From Microbacterium sp. LWO12-1.2 (GTDB taxonomy: Bacteria > Actinomycetota > Actinomycetes > Actinomycetales > Microbacteriaceae): a stretch of DNA of 64,000 bases. Shown here piece after piece: positions 1-8,477 of this stretch. The translations under genes were made by a program, and so were the position numbers. Position 1 is the first letter of the stretch. The number at the start of each line of letters is the position of its first letter. The stretch lies in the NCBI RefSeq assembly GCF_040675875.1, contig NZ_JBEGII010000001.1:2356001-2420000 (forward strand). Direction: 5' to 3'. Below the pieces are notes generated by a model that was given only the letters and a program-made list of their open reading frames with translations, was not told where the DNA came from and did not search any database.

Positions 1-171
1 GGTCGCAAGGGCGTGCGTCTCGGTGAGCAGCAGCACGCCCAGGTGCCATGCCGCCCCGACGCGCACGATGCGGCGACCGCGCCACCGGGATTCGCGTTCT
101 TCGCCCAGCCCTTCCTGCGGGGCGCCGGCGAGATCGTGGACTGCCTGCGTCAGCAGAGCGGATGCCGTCAT
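1..171 (-). CDS. Hypothetical protein, C-terminus cut by window edge
   Basis: Only the first 57 codons are present; the gene runs off the left edge. The visible N-terminus begins MTASALLTQAVHDLAG and contains an Arg-rich stretch followed by a hydrophobic run ending LGVLLLTETHALAT. Its ATG shares one base with the TGA of the upstream antiporter gene (TGATG), so the two are probably cotranscribed and translationally coupled. I do not recognise a family and assign no function. Confidence 0.6.
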   Translation of the reverse strand, partial: MTASALLTQAVHDLAGAPQEGLGEERESRWRGRRIVRVGAAWHLGVLLLTETHALAT

Positions 172-1385
172 CACAGTTCTCCTTGCGGAAGTTCATCGGC
201 GGGACGCGGGCCGGCGATCCGGTCGCGGTCTCCGCGCAGCAGCATCCCGAGCACCGGGAAGAACAGCACCGACAGCATGCCGGCGCCGACGAGGGCGGCC
301 GCGGTGCCCGTGTCGATCATCTTCTCATCCACGCCGATCGCGGTGACGGCGACGATGATCGGCAGACCGGTCGCGGTGAGCAGCCCGAGAGCGGCGCGGT
401 CTCGACCGGTCGCGCCGGCCGGAGCCGAGAGCTGTGCGGCAGAGCCGCGAATGACCAGCAGCGCGATCAGGAACAGCGGCACCAGCGCCATCGAGGCCGG
501 CGAGGTCAGCAGCGCCTGCAGATCGAAGTTCACGCCGGTGTACAGGAAGAAGATCGGCACGAGGAAGCCGAAGGCGATCCCTTCGAGCTTGCTCTCCACC
601 GCCTCCGCGTCCTTCTTCGGGGCGCGTGCCATGATGATCCGCCACACGGCGCCGGCGACGAAGGCACCGAGCAGCATGTCGAGGTCGAGCATCACGCTGA
701 GGCCGACGAGCGCCGCGATCAGCAGCAGCACGAACCGCACGCCGAACTGATCCGAGGTGTGCAGCGTGGCGCGCACGATCGCGTGCAGGCGTCCGTGTGA
801 CACCCGATGGGCAGCCACGACCGCCAGCACCGCGAGCAGCACGAAGGAGAGCAGGACGATGGCGGCGATCATCGTCGTGCGGGTGCTGAGGAAGATCGAG
901 ATCGCGATCAGCGGCAGGAACTCCCCGACGGCCCCGATGGCCGTGAGCGCCTTGCCGAACGGCGTGTCGAGCTCGCGGGCATCCCGCAGGATCGGCATCA
1001 AAGTGCCGAGTGCAGTGGAACTCAGCGCGATGCCGATCACCACCATGCCCTCGCCCGGGGCGAAGAAGAACCCGACACCGATGCCGAGCGCGACGCTCAT
1101 CACCCAGCCGAGCGACGCGCGCACCACGGGTCGTCCGGCCACGGCCCGGAAGTCGATCTCGGAGCCGGCGATGAAGAACAGCATCGCCAGGCCGAAGTCG
1201 CTGAGCTTCTCGAGCAGGGCGTGCGGCTCGACCCAGCCGAGCACGGCGGGTCCGACGAGGATGCCGAGCACGAGCTCGAACACGATGATCGGGACCCGCA
1301 CGATCGGTCTGACACCGCGTGCCAGCAGGGGTGCGGCGACCGCGAGCAAGGGAATCAGCACCAGTCCTACGTCGCCCGCGTTCAC
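171..1385 (-). CDS. Cation:proton antiporter, KefB/CPA2-like
   Basis: The 404-residue protein is almost entirely hydrophobic helices, with about 12 membrane segments, as in monovalent cation:proton antiporter-2 membrane domains. Typical features are the FFIAGSEID stretch near residue 70, the GIALSSTALG helix near 120, and an Asp-containing LDMLLGAFVAG segment near 235. No C-terminal RCK/TrkA-N domain follows, so it lacks the ligand-gating module of KefB/KefC. The start is GTG (NAGDVGLVL follows), 83 bp from the divergent purU start. It probably exchanges Na+ or K+ for protons at the plasma membrane; the ion is not predictable. Confidence 0.85.
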   Translation of the reverse strand: MNAGDVGLVLIPLLAVAAPLLARGVRPIVRVPIIVFELVLGILVGPAVLGWVEPHALLEKLSDFGLAMLFFIAGSEIDFRAVAGRPVVRASLGWVMSVALGIGVGFFFAPGEGMVVIGIALSSTALGTLMPILRDARELDTPFGKALTAIGAVGEFLPLIAISIFLSTRTTMIAAIVLLSFVLLAVLAVVAAHRVSHGRLHAIVRATLHTSDQFGVRFVLLLIAALVGLSVMLDLDMLLGAFVAGAVWRIIMARAPKKDAEAVESKLEGIAFGFLVPIFFLYTGVNFDLQALLTSPASMALVPLFLIALLVIRGSAAQLSAPAGATGRDRAALGLLTATGLPIIVAVTAIGVDEKMIDTGTAAALVGAGMLSVLFFPVLGMLLRGDRDRIAGPRPADELPQGEL

Positions 1386-1468
1386 GGACTCAGAGTATCG
1401 ACTCGGTCGCGATTCGCCCGGTGGCGCGCATCCACGGCAGAATCGAGGGACACCCCCGAGGAGCGTTC

Positions 1469-2320
1469 ATGTCACAGCCCGATACCGCCCGCCTCCTGAT
1501 CGCCTGCGACGACCAGCCCGGCATCGTCGCAGCCGTGGCCGGCGTGCTCTCCGCGCACGGCGCGAACATCATCTCGCTCGACCAGCACTCGACCGACTCC
1601 GAAGGCGGGCGCTTCTTCCAGCGCACCGTCATCCACCTCGAGGGCTTGTCGGCCGCGCGCCCCGCTCTCGAGGCGGACATCGCCCAGGTCGCCGAGCGCT
1701 TCGGCATGGAGTGGTCGCTGCACGACACCGCCCGTCGCAAGCGGGTGGCGATCTTCGTCTCGAAGTACGACCACTGCCTGATGGAGCTGCTGTGGCGCAC
1801 GCAGCGGGGCCAGCTCGACATCGACATCACGATGGTGGTGTCCAACCACCCCGACCTCGCCGAGTCCGTGCGGTCGTTCGGGGTGCCGTTCGTGCACATC
1901 CCCTCGGGCGACAAGCAGTCCATGGAGCAGCGTCAGCTCGAGCTCCTGCGCGGCAACGTCGATCTGGTCGTGCTCGCGCGCTACATGCAGATCCTCACCG
2001 ACGACTTCATCCGCGAGCTCGATGCCCCGGTCATCAACATCCACCACTCGTTCCTCCCCGCGTTCATCGGGGCGAACCCCTACGCACGGGCCAAGGAGCG
2101 CGGTGTCAAGCTGATCGGCGCCACCGCGCACTACGCGACCGCCGACCTCGACGAGGGGCCGATCATCGAGCAGGACGTGACGCGCGTCACGCACTCCGAC
2201 TCGGCCGCCCAGCTGCAGAGCCGCGGCGCCGACGTCGAGCGTCTCGTGCTCGCCCGCGCCGTGCAGTGGCACGCGGAGGACCGCGTGATCGTGCACGGCA
2301 AATCGACCGTCATCCTCTGA
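1469..2320 (+). CDS. purU: Formyltetrahydrofolate deformylase
   Basis: The 283-residue protein hydrolyses 10-formyl-THF to formate and THF, balancing the one-carbon pool. An N-terminal ACT domain (about residues 7-85, CDDQPGIVAAVAG) precedes a formyltransferase-type catalytic domain. The catalytic triad is visible: N190 and H192 in INIHHSFLPAF, and D228 in ADLDEGPI. The length matches the family. ATG 1469 was chosen because GAGGAG lies 6 bases upstream and the preceding in-frame sequence is not protein-like. It is monocistronic and divergent from the antiporter. Confidence 0.95.
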   Translation: MSQPDTARLLIACDDQPGIVAAVAGVLSAHGANIISLDQHSTDSEGGRFFQRTVIHLEGLSAARPALEADIAQVAERFGMEWSLHDTARRKRVAIFVSKYDHCLMELLWRTQRGQLDIDITMVVSNHPDLAESVRSFGVPFVHIPSGDKQSMEQRQLELLRGNVDLVVLARYMQILTDDFIRELDAPVINIHHSFLPAFIGANPYARAKERGVKLIGATAHYATADLDEGPIIEQDVTRVTHSDSAAQLQSRGADVERLVLARAVQWHAEDRVIVHGKSTVIL

Positions 2321-2339
2321 CGACGACCGACCCACACGG

Positions 2340-3383
2340 TCACCGGGCGGGAACGCCCTCCACGAGCTCGGCGAACGCCTCGGTAGCCGTGCCGTAGCGT
2401 GCGAGCGGCGCGGCCTGCCCCATCCACAGCGACTGCAGCTCGCCCAGGTTCTGCTGCCCCGCTGCGGCGCGGAACTTCCCGGTGAGCCAGTTCTGCATCG
2501 GGAACGGCGCGATCGTGCCGCTCGCCTCGATCGCCCGCACCGTGCGATTGCGAGCCCCGCGGGCGAGGCGTCCGCTCATCGCCCTGGTCAGCACCGTCTC
2601 ATCGGCGGACGTGCGGCGGATCGCCTCGCGGTGCGCGTCGGTGATCGCGGACTCCGCGGTGGCGAGGAAGGCCGTGCCGACCTGAGCGCCCTGCGCACCG
2701 AGGGCGAAGGCCGCGGCCACACCGCGCCGGTCGGAGATGCCGCCGGCAGCGATGACCGGCACATCGACCGCGTCGGCCACCTGCGGTACGAGCGGGAAGG
2801 TGCCGACCAGCGATTCCTCGGCGGCGCGCAGGAACGAGACCCGATGACCGGCAGCCTCCGCGCCCGTGGCCACGACGGCATCCACTCCCCCCTCGGCGAG
2901 CGCCACCGCCTCTGCGACCGTGGTCGCCGTGCCGATGACCCGGATGCCGCGGTCATGCGCCTCCGCAATCAGGGCCTCGGACGGCACCCCGAACACCACG
3001 CTGAGCACGGCGGGCGCCACGTCCCAGATGGCCTCCAGCTGTTCGTCGAGCGAGGGCAGGTACGCCTCCGGCCGTGCGGGGAGCTCTTGCCCCACCGCCT
3101 CGAAGAACGGCTGCAGGGCCTGAGCGAAGATCGCGTGCTGCGCGTTCGGCGCGACCTCGTCACCCACCGGGAGCCAGATGTTCAGCGCGAAAGGCCGCGA
3201 TGTCGCCGCCCGGAGCTCGGCTCCGGTCTGCCGGATGCGATCGCCGTCGTACCCGTACAGCCCGAAGGACCCCAGGCCGCCGGCCTCGCTCACGGCCGCC
3301 GTCAGCGACACGGAAGACAGGCCGCCGAAGGGGCCGAGGACGATCGGATGCTCGACACCGACCAGGGCACGCAGATCACTCAT
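2340..3383 (-). CDS. Nitronate monooxygenase / NPD-family flavoprotein
   Basis: This 347-residue protein has a TIM-barrel FMN-binding fold of the nitronate monooxygenase (2-nitropropane dioxygenase) family. Recognisable features are the N-terminal HPIVLGPFGG, the phosphate-binding VPVIAAGGISD near residue 215, and ALGAQGAQVGTAFLAT near residue 235. Enzymes of this family oxidise toxic propionate-3-nitronate or related nitronates using FMN and oxygen; some homologues are enoyl-ACP reductases, so the substrate is uncertain. The stop lies 19 bp from the convergent purU stop. Confidence 0.85.
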   Translation of the reverse strand: MSDLRALVGVEHPIVLGPFGGLSSVSLTAAVSEAGGLGSFGLYGYDGDRIRQTGAELRAATSRPFALNIWLPVGDEVAPNAQHAIFAQALQPFFEAVGQELPARPEAYLPSLDEQLEAIWDVAPAVLSVVFGVPSEALIAEAHDRGIRVIGTATTVAEAVALAEGGVDAVVATGAEAAGHRVSFLRAAEESLVGTFPLVPQVADAVDVPVIAAGGISDRRGVAAAFALGAQGAQVGTAFLATAESAITDAHREAIRRTSADETVLTRAMSGRLARGARNRTVRAIEASGTIAPFPMQNWLTGKFRAAAGQQNLGELQSLWMGQAAPLARYGTATEAFAELVEGVPAR

Positions 3384-3505
3384 GCCTCGAGGCTACGCCG
3401 CGCTGTGCGCCGGGGCTCCGACTGCGGCACCTTCTGTGGCAGCGCGGCATCCCGCGCCGGCATCCCGCACCCGGTGCTACCCTCGCAGCAGAGGGGAGAG
3501 CGCAC

Positions 3506-3778
3506 ATGAGCGAGTGGTTCGGACAGATGCTGAGCATCGTCCTTACGGCGCTCGGCCTGGTCTCCGTTCCGGATGCCGCCGCTCTCGGCCTCGCGATCGC
3601 CCTCATCGCGGTGACCGCTCTCACGCTCGCCCTGGTGCTGAGCCTGCAGCAAGCCACGGGCCGCACCGCGCCGCACCCCTGGCGCGCCATCGACGTCTCC
3701 ACCCTTCTCTCGCAGAGCGATCCGGATGCCGCGGGGCACCCGCGTCCGCGAGCGCCGGGAGTCGCGACCGCCGCGTAG
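3506..3778 (+). CDS. Small membrane protein upstream of yidC
   Basis: A 90-residue protein with two predicted membrane helices (about residues 8-25 and 28-47), followed by a hydrophilic, Pro/Ala-rich tail. GAGGGGAGAG precedes the ATG at good spacing. It lies 63 bp upstream of the YidC-type insertase on the same strand. Small proteins of this layout next to a YidC paralogue are familiar in actinobacteria (possibly the DUF6412 group). A link to membrane-protein insertion is inference from position only. Confidence 0.75.
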   Translation: MSEWFGQMLSIVLTALGLVSVPDAAALGLAIALIAVTALTLALVLSLQQATGRTAPHPWRAIDVSTLLSQSDPDAAGHPRPRAPGVATAA

Positions 3779-3841
3779 TCCGTTCCGACCGGGACCGCGC
3801 GGCTTTCGCCGACCCTTCCCGACCTCTCGAACGGACACTTC

Positions 3842-4624
3842 ATGGACTTCTTCGCCTTCCCACCTCTCGCTGCCCTCCTGGACGCCGCCTACGGTGCCCT
3901 CGCCGGGCTCTCCTCCCTGCTCGAACCCCTCGCCGGTGGCGCCGCATCCGCTGCCGCCGTGATCCTCGTCACCCTCCTGGTGCGCGCCCTGCTGATCCCC
4001 GTCGGCATCTCGCAGGCCAAGGCTGAGCAGACCAGGGCGCGCCTCGCGCCGAAGCTGCGCGAGATCCAGCGCCGCCACAAGAAGAACCCGGAACGGCTCC
4101 AGCGCGAGACGCTCGCGCTCTACCGCGCCGAGAACACCTCGCCGTTCGCGGGGATGCTGCCCGTGCTGGCGCAGGCCCCGGTGGTCGGCATCCTGTACAC
4201 GCTGTTCATCCGCCCCGACATCGCGGGGCACCCGAACGAGCTCCTCACCCACGACCTGTTCGGTGCCCCGCTCGGCACGAGCCTGGTGTCCGCGATCTTC
4301 GGCGGCACCGCGACACCTGCCACGTTCCTGGTGTTCGGCGTGCTGCTGGCGATCATGATCGTGGTCGCCGAGGTCACCAGACGGGTCTTCCGTCCGGCGC
4401 CGGTCGAGGGCGACTCGCCGCTCAACTCCCCGGCGATGCTGCGGATGATGAGCGCGCTGCACTATCTGACCGCGGTGTTCGCGGCGTTCGTGCCGCTGGC
4501 GGCCGCGCTGTACCTCACGGTCACGGTCGTGTGGACGCTCACGCAGCGGGCGATCCTGCGTCGCCGCTACCCGCTCCCGGTGGCGACACAGAAGCTCAGT
4601 CGGGCAGGGGAATCGGCCCGGTGA
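3842..4624 (+). CDS. yidC: YidC/Oxa1-family membrane protein insertase
   Basis: The 260-residue protein shows the conserved Oxa1/YidC core: an amphipathic N-terminal segment, the helix AAAVILVTLLVRALLIPVG, a charged coiled region (KAEQTRARLAPKLREIQRR), then three more helices with FAGMLPVLAQAPVVGILYTLF. Such proteins insert and fold membrane proteins, alone or with SecYEG. It is shorter than the main chromosomal YidC, lacks a large periplasmic domain, and is not next to rnpA/rpmH, so it is probably a secondary paralogue. Its last 29 bp overlap the tail of the convergent EamA gene. Confidence 0.88.
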   Translation: MDFFAFPPLAALLDAAYGALAGLSSLLEPLAGGAASAAAVILVTLLVRALLIPVGISQAKAEQTRARLAPKLREIQRRHKKNPERLQRETLALYRAENTSPFAGMLPVLAQAPVVGILYTLFIRPDIAGHPNELLTHDLFGAPLGTSLVSAIFGGTATPATFLVFGVLLAIMIVVAEVTRRVFRPAPVEGDSPLNSPAMLRMMSALHYLTAVFAAFVPLAAALYLTVTVVWTLTQRAILRRRYPLPVATQKLSRAGESAR

Positions 4625-5549
4625 AGACGGCGGGCGGATCGTCCTCACCACGGGACTCCGCGCGGGTCTCCTCGGCAGCCGCTCGGGTGCGCCGGCGGAT
4701 GCCGAGGGTGGCCCCCGCACTCGCAGCGACGACCAGGGCGATGGCGAGCATCCGCAGCGGCGTCGCACTCTGGCCGAGGATCAACCATCCGGCGAGTGTC
4801 GCGAAGGCCGGCTCCAAGCTGAGCAGCACCCCGAACACGCGCTGCGGCAGCCGGCGCAGCGCCGCGAGCTCGAAGGTGTACGGGATCACCGAGGAGAGCA
4901 CCGCCGTGACCGCGGCGAGAAGCAGCAGCTGCATGTCGCCCGACACCGTGACCGCGGCGGGAACGCCAACCGGCATGAGCAGCAACGCCGCGACGAGGAG
5001 CCCCATCGCCAGGCCGCCGCTGCCAGGGATCAGAGACCCCACGCGCGCGCTCATACGGATGTACATGGCCCAGAATCCGGCGGCGATCAGGATGAACACG
5101 ACGCCGAGCGGGTCGAGCGGCTCTGCTCCGATCAGTCCATCGACACCGAGCAGCACCATCCCGACCAGCGCCACCCCGACCCAGGCGGCATCAGCGAGCC
5201 GACGGGTGAGGACGGCGGCGAGGATGAGCGGTCCGAGGAACTCGATCGCGACCGCCGGCCCGAGGGGGATGCGGTCGATCGCGGCATAGAAGAACCCGTT
5301 CATCGCGGCGAGCGAGACGCCGAAGAGGACGGCGGCCGTCCACTGCTGCCGCGTCCAGCGACGCGGGCGCGGACGCACGATGACGAGCAGCAGGAGTGCG
5401 GCGATCGCGACGCGCAGCGAGGTCACGCCCCACGGGCCGAGCACCGGGAAGAGCTGAGCGGCGACTGCCGCGCCGAAGGGCAGCGACAGGCAGGATCCGA
5501 CGACGAGAGCGACGCCGACGAGAGGACGGGACGACGCTGACTGCTGCAC
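4596..5549 (-). CDS. EamA/RhtA-type DMT exporter
   Basis: A 317-residue drug/metabolite-transporter protein with ten hydrophobic helices in two repeated EamA halves. AIEFLGPLILAA and LSSVIPYTFELAALRRLP resemble the threonine/homoserine exporter RhtA. The hydrophilic C-terminus (RRRTRAAAEETRAESRGEDD) is cytoplasmic. I chose GTG 5549 (QQSASSRPLVG follows), preceded by GGAG. A longer start at 5594 abuts the SDR stop and has no ribosome-binding site. It probably exports amino acids or related metabolites. Confidence 0.82.
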   Translation of the reverse strand: MQQSASSRPLVGVALVVGSCLSLPFGAAVAAQLFPVLGPWGVTSLRVAIAALLLLVIVRPRPRRWTRQQWTAAVLFGVSLAAMNGFFYAAIDRIPLGPAVAIEFLGPLILAAVLTRRLADAAWVGVALVGMVLLGVDGLIGAEPLDPLGVVFILIAAGFWAMYIRMSARVGSLIPGSGGLAMGLLVAALLLMPVGVPAAVTVSGDMQLLLLAAVTAVLSSVIPYTFELAALRRLPQRVFGVLLSLEPAFATLAGWLILGQSATPLRMLAIALVVAASAGATLGIRRRTRAAAEETRAESRGEDDPPAVFTGPIPLPD

Positions 5550-5594
5550 GTACTCCAGCGTGGGGCATCGGCGTCGCCCGCGTCCACTCGACAC

Positions 5595-6479
5595 TCAGAG
5601 GTGCTTGCCTCCTGTGACGGGGAGCACGGCGCCGGACACGTACATCGACTCGTCCGAGGCGAGGTAGACATAGGCTCCGGCGAGCTCGGCGGGCTGGCCC
5701 GCACGCCCCAGCGGGGTGTCCTGACCGAAGGTCGCCAGCCGCTCGGCATCCCATCCGGTGGCCGGGATCAACGGCGTCCAGATGGGCCCTGGGGCCACAG
5801 CGTTCACGCGGATGCCGCGCGGACCGGCCTCCTCGGCGAGCGCCTGCACGAAGGCCACCTGGGCGGCCTTTGTCATGGCGTAGTCGATGAGCCCCGGCGA
5901 GGGGTTGTAGGCCTGAACGGATGCCGTCACGATGATGCTCGCCCCTGCGGCGAGATCCGGATAAGCGGCGCGGGCGGTCTGCACGAGACCTGTGAGGTTG
6001 GTGTCGAAGACCCGCCGCATGTCCTCGGTCTTCAGAGTGCCGAAGCCGTCGATGTCGTGCTGGTAGCCGGCGTTGAGCACGAGGATGTCGAGCCCGCCGA
6101 GAGCAGCCCTGGTCTGCGCCACGATGCCGGTCGCGAAGCCTTCGTCTCGCAGGTCGCCCGACAGGCTGAGGGCTGTGCGCCCCGCGTCGCGGATGTGCGC
6201 GATCGTCTCGTCGGCGTCGTCCTGTTCCTCGGGCATGTGCGCGATCGCGACATCGGCACCCTCCCGCGCGAAGGCGATCGCGACGGCCCGTCCGATCCCG
6301 GAGTCTCCCCCGGTGATCAGTGCACGACGGCCGCTCAGCCGGTCGTGCCCGCGATACGTGGATTCGCCGTGGTCCGGCGTGGGACTGGTCTGTGCGGTGA
6401 GACCGGGCTGATCCTGGCGCTGATCGGGGAACCCGTCGGGGCGATGGGCATGGCGGGGGTCGATGGGGGTGTCGGTCAT
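5595..6479 (-). CDS. SDR-family NAD(P)-dependent oxidoreductase
   Basis: A 294-residue short-chain dehydrogenase with the long N-terminal extension (HRPDGFPDQRQDQPG) typical of the YhdN/GSP39 stress-associated subgroup. The cofactor loop TGGDSGIG (56-63), NAG (136-138), catalytic S187, Y200 and K204 (YAMTK) are all present. The start is set at the ATG preceded by AAGGAG with a 7-base spacer, not the upstream in-frame ATG that contains this site. The EamA exporter follows closely and may be cotranscribed. The substrate is unknown; a carbonyl or sugar-alcohol substrate is plausible. Confidence 0.9.
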   Translation of the reverse strand: MTDTPIDPRHAHRPDGFPDQRQDQPGLTAQTSPTPDHGESTYRGHDRLSGRRALITGGDSGIGRAVAIAFAREGADVAIAHMPEEQDDADETIAHIRDAGRTALSLSGDLRDEGFATGIVAQTRAALGGLDILVLNAGYQHDIDGFGTLKTEDMRRVFDTNLTGLVQTARAAYPDLAAGASIIVTASVQAYNPSPGLIDYAMTKAAQVAFVQALAEEAGPRGIRVNAVAPGPIWTPLIPATGWDAERLATFGQDTPLGRAGQPAELAGAYVYLASDESMYVSGAVLPVTGGKHL

Positions 6480-6598
6480 CGGGATCTCCTTCATCGAGGT
6501 GTCTTCCGACTCTCGACGAGGTCGCCGTCACCGCCCAGGGGGTTGACAGTCTCCGCTCATCCCGGCGACGATCGTCGCGCGCCCGACGTTCCGGTGCG

Positions 6599-6946
6599 TC
6601 AGCCGGGCAGGGAGACCGGGGTCTCGCTGGTCTTCGGCGCCTCGCCCGACTCGGACGGCTCCGGCACGAGGTAGAGGCCGGAAGGCGCGTTCGAGGTGAA
6701 CGCGAGAGCTTCGATCCAGGCCCGGTTGATGGAGGGCTGGCGGCTGCCGAAGTACTTGAACACCAGGGAGCTGCCCGGATGGATCCACACCGTGGTGCGT
6801 CCGCCGCCGACGCTGGAGTCTTCTCGCCAGCTGAACGGGAACGGCTCTCCACGACGGAGCTTCGCCGTGATCACGAGCTGCAGATGCGTGAGGGCCCGAT
6901 CTTCGATCTCGGTCTTCACGCCGCCTTCGTAGATGAACTTGCCCAT
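6599..6946 (-). CDS. Small conserved actinobacterial protein (DUF7882-like)
   Basis: A 115-residue protein beginning MGKFIYEGG, with FSWRED, GGGRTTVWIHP and a tail rich in Pro, Ser and Glu. Similar small proteins occur in many Microbacteriaceae and are sometimes mislabelled as ATP-dependent DNA ligases; nothing here supports ligase activity, since there is no nucleotidyltransferase KxDG motif. The ATG at 6946 starts the conserved region; only a weak AGAGAT lies upstream. The function is unknown. Confidence 0.75.
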   Translation of the reverse strand: MGKFIYEGGVKTEIEDRALTHLQLVITAKLRRGEPFPFSWREDSSVGGGRTTVWIHPGSSLVFKYFGSRQPSINRAWIEALAFTSNAPSGLYLVPEPSESGEAPKTSETPVSLPG

Positions 6947-7176
6947 GCGGAATGATCTCTTTCTCTGCCAGGACGGTCTCGGTCGGTCTGACACTTTCCC
7001 TCTGCGTAGCGTAAGTCCTCCTGGGCGATGCTGCACTACGCGCGGGGAACCGCGCGCGTCGCCCCCGCGCCGTGCCGGGGCAGCAATGGGCCTGCGACGC
7101 CACGAAGTCAACCCCCTCCATCCTTGTCTTCTCTGCGCCTAGAGTCGGTGATCCACCAGCCGAGGAGGCGATGAGG

Positions 7177-7671
7177 ATGAGCGATCCGCAGACACCCGAG
7201 CAGGGTTACACCCCGACCACCACCCATGCGGAGTGGGGCGCAGGAGAACCGCGCCTGCGTATCTCCCGCGACGAGGAGCGCACCGAGTACCTGCTCGATG
7301 CGGATGTCGTGCGCATCGGCTCCGCCGAGGGCAACGAGCTGCGGCTCGCCGACACCGACCCGGTGCACGCGACCATCACCCACGACGAGCGCGACGAGTA
7401 TGTGCTCACGCTGCACGGCGACGGCGAGACCAGCGCCAGCGCCGGCACGGACGGCACGCACCAGGGCAAGGACTCGCAGACGTTGCGCACCGGCGCACAG
7501 TTCAGCGCCGGCCCCTGGACGTTCGTGTTCGCCCGCGAGGAGTTCGCCGACCACGGCCGCCCGTTCGGCGGACGCAAGGGCGGCGAGTACGACGACCAGG
7601 AGTTGCAGCCGCCACGGCCCGACTACAGCGACGACGCGAACGCCTCGGCAGCGGACGACCGCACCACCTGA
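7177..7671 (+). CDS. FHA-like domain protein
   Basis: A 164-residue acidic protein. Residues about 20-120 resemble a degenerate forkhead-associated fold: VVRIGSAEGNELRLAD, then HATITHDERDEYVLTLHG, where Ser-His pairs of true FHA domains are partly replaced. The C-terminus is hydrophilic and probably disordered. ATG 7177 is preferred over 7171 because GGAGG then has an 8-base spacer. If it binds phosphothreonine, a Ser/Thr kinase partner would be expected; none lies in this window. Confidence 0.65.
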   Translation: MSDPQTPEQGYTPTTTHAEWGAGEPRLRISRDEERTEYLLDADVVRIGSAEGNELRLADTDPVHATITHDERDEYVLTLHGDGETSASAGTDGTHQGKDSQTLRTGAQFSAGPWTFVFAREEFADHGRPFGGRKGGEYDDQELQPPRPDYSDDANASAADDRTT

Positions 7672-7697
7672 GTCGGACTCCGGGGTCTTCTTCCTGC

Positions 7698-8477
7698 CTA
7701 CGACTCGTGGGAGGGGAAGACCGCCGGACGTCGCTCGGCGAACGCGGCGAGCCCCTCGCGGGCATCCGCACTCGTGAACGCCGCCTGGCCGAGAACGGCC
7801 TCCCGGCGGAACGCCTCGTCCTCGGGGAGGTCGGCGAGCGCGCGGACGGCGCTCTTGATGGTCGCCACCGCGGTCCAGCTGCGCGAGAGCAGGTCCTCAG
7901 CCACGGCGAGCGCGGAGGACTGCAGGTCACCTGCGGGAACGACCCGGTTGAGGATGCCGTAGCGCAGCGCCGTCGCGGCGTCGATCTTCGTGCCTCGGAG
8001 CATCAGATCCATGGCCCAGGCATAGGGGATCTGCCGGATCAGCCGCACGAGCGTTCCCCCCGCGGGGACCACCCCCACGCCGGTCTCGGGCAGCGCGAAC
8101 TCCGCGTCCGCTGACGCGAGACGGATGTCGGTCGAGAGCAGGATCTCGAAGCCGCCCCCGAGGCACAGTCCGTTCACAGCGGCGACGACGGGCTTGTCGA
8201 GGGTCGTGTGCTTCTGATGTGCGGCATCCCACTCGCTGATGTCGAAGCGCCCCTCGGTGAGGGCGGGGATCGACTCTCCCAGGTCGGCGCCCACGCAGAA
8301 CGCCCGCTCCCCTGCACCGGTGAGGATCGCCGCACCGATGCGGTCGTCGTCGCGCACCTCGGCGAACGCCTCGCCCAACTGCTCGTACATCGCGAGGGTG
8401 AGGGCGTTGAGCTTCTCGGGGCGGTCGATCGTGATGACCGCGAGCGCGCCGTCACGGTCGAGACGGATGCGGCCCAT
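7698..8477 (-). CDS. Enoyl-CoA hydratase/isomerase family protein
   Basis: A 259-residue crotonase-fold enzyme. It shows the N-terminal IDRPEKLNALT, the oxyanion-hole segment AFCVGADLGE and the second oxyanion segment NGLCLGGGFEILLSTDIRLA, followed by FALPETGVGVVPAGG, in which the Glu matches the catalytic Glu of hydratases. It starts with a one-base overlap (TGATG) with the upstream CoA-transferase gene, so the two act together: CoA activation of an acid, then hydration or isomerisation of the unsaturated thioester. The substrate is not identifiable. Confidence 0.92.
   Translation of the reverse strand: MGRIRLDRDGALAVITIDRPEKLNALTLAMYEQLGEAFAEVRDDDRIGAAILTGAGERAFCVGADLGESIPALTEGRFDISEWDAAHQKHTTLDKPVVAAVNGLCLGGGFEILLSTDIRLASADAEFALPETGVGVVPAGGTLVRLIRQIPYAWAMDLMLRGTKIDAATALRYGILNRVVPAGDLQSSALAVAEDLLSRSWTAVATIKSAVRALADLPEDEAFRREAVLGQAAFTSADAREGLAAFAERRPAVFPSHES

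Noticed and set aside
6599..6946. ATP-dependent DNA ligase
   Set aside because: No nucleotidyltransferase motifs in a 115-residue protein; such labels on homologues appear to be propagated errors.
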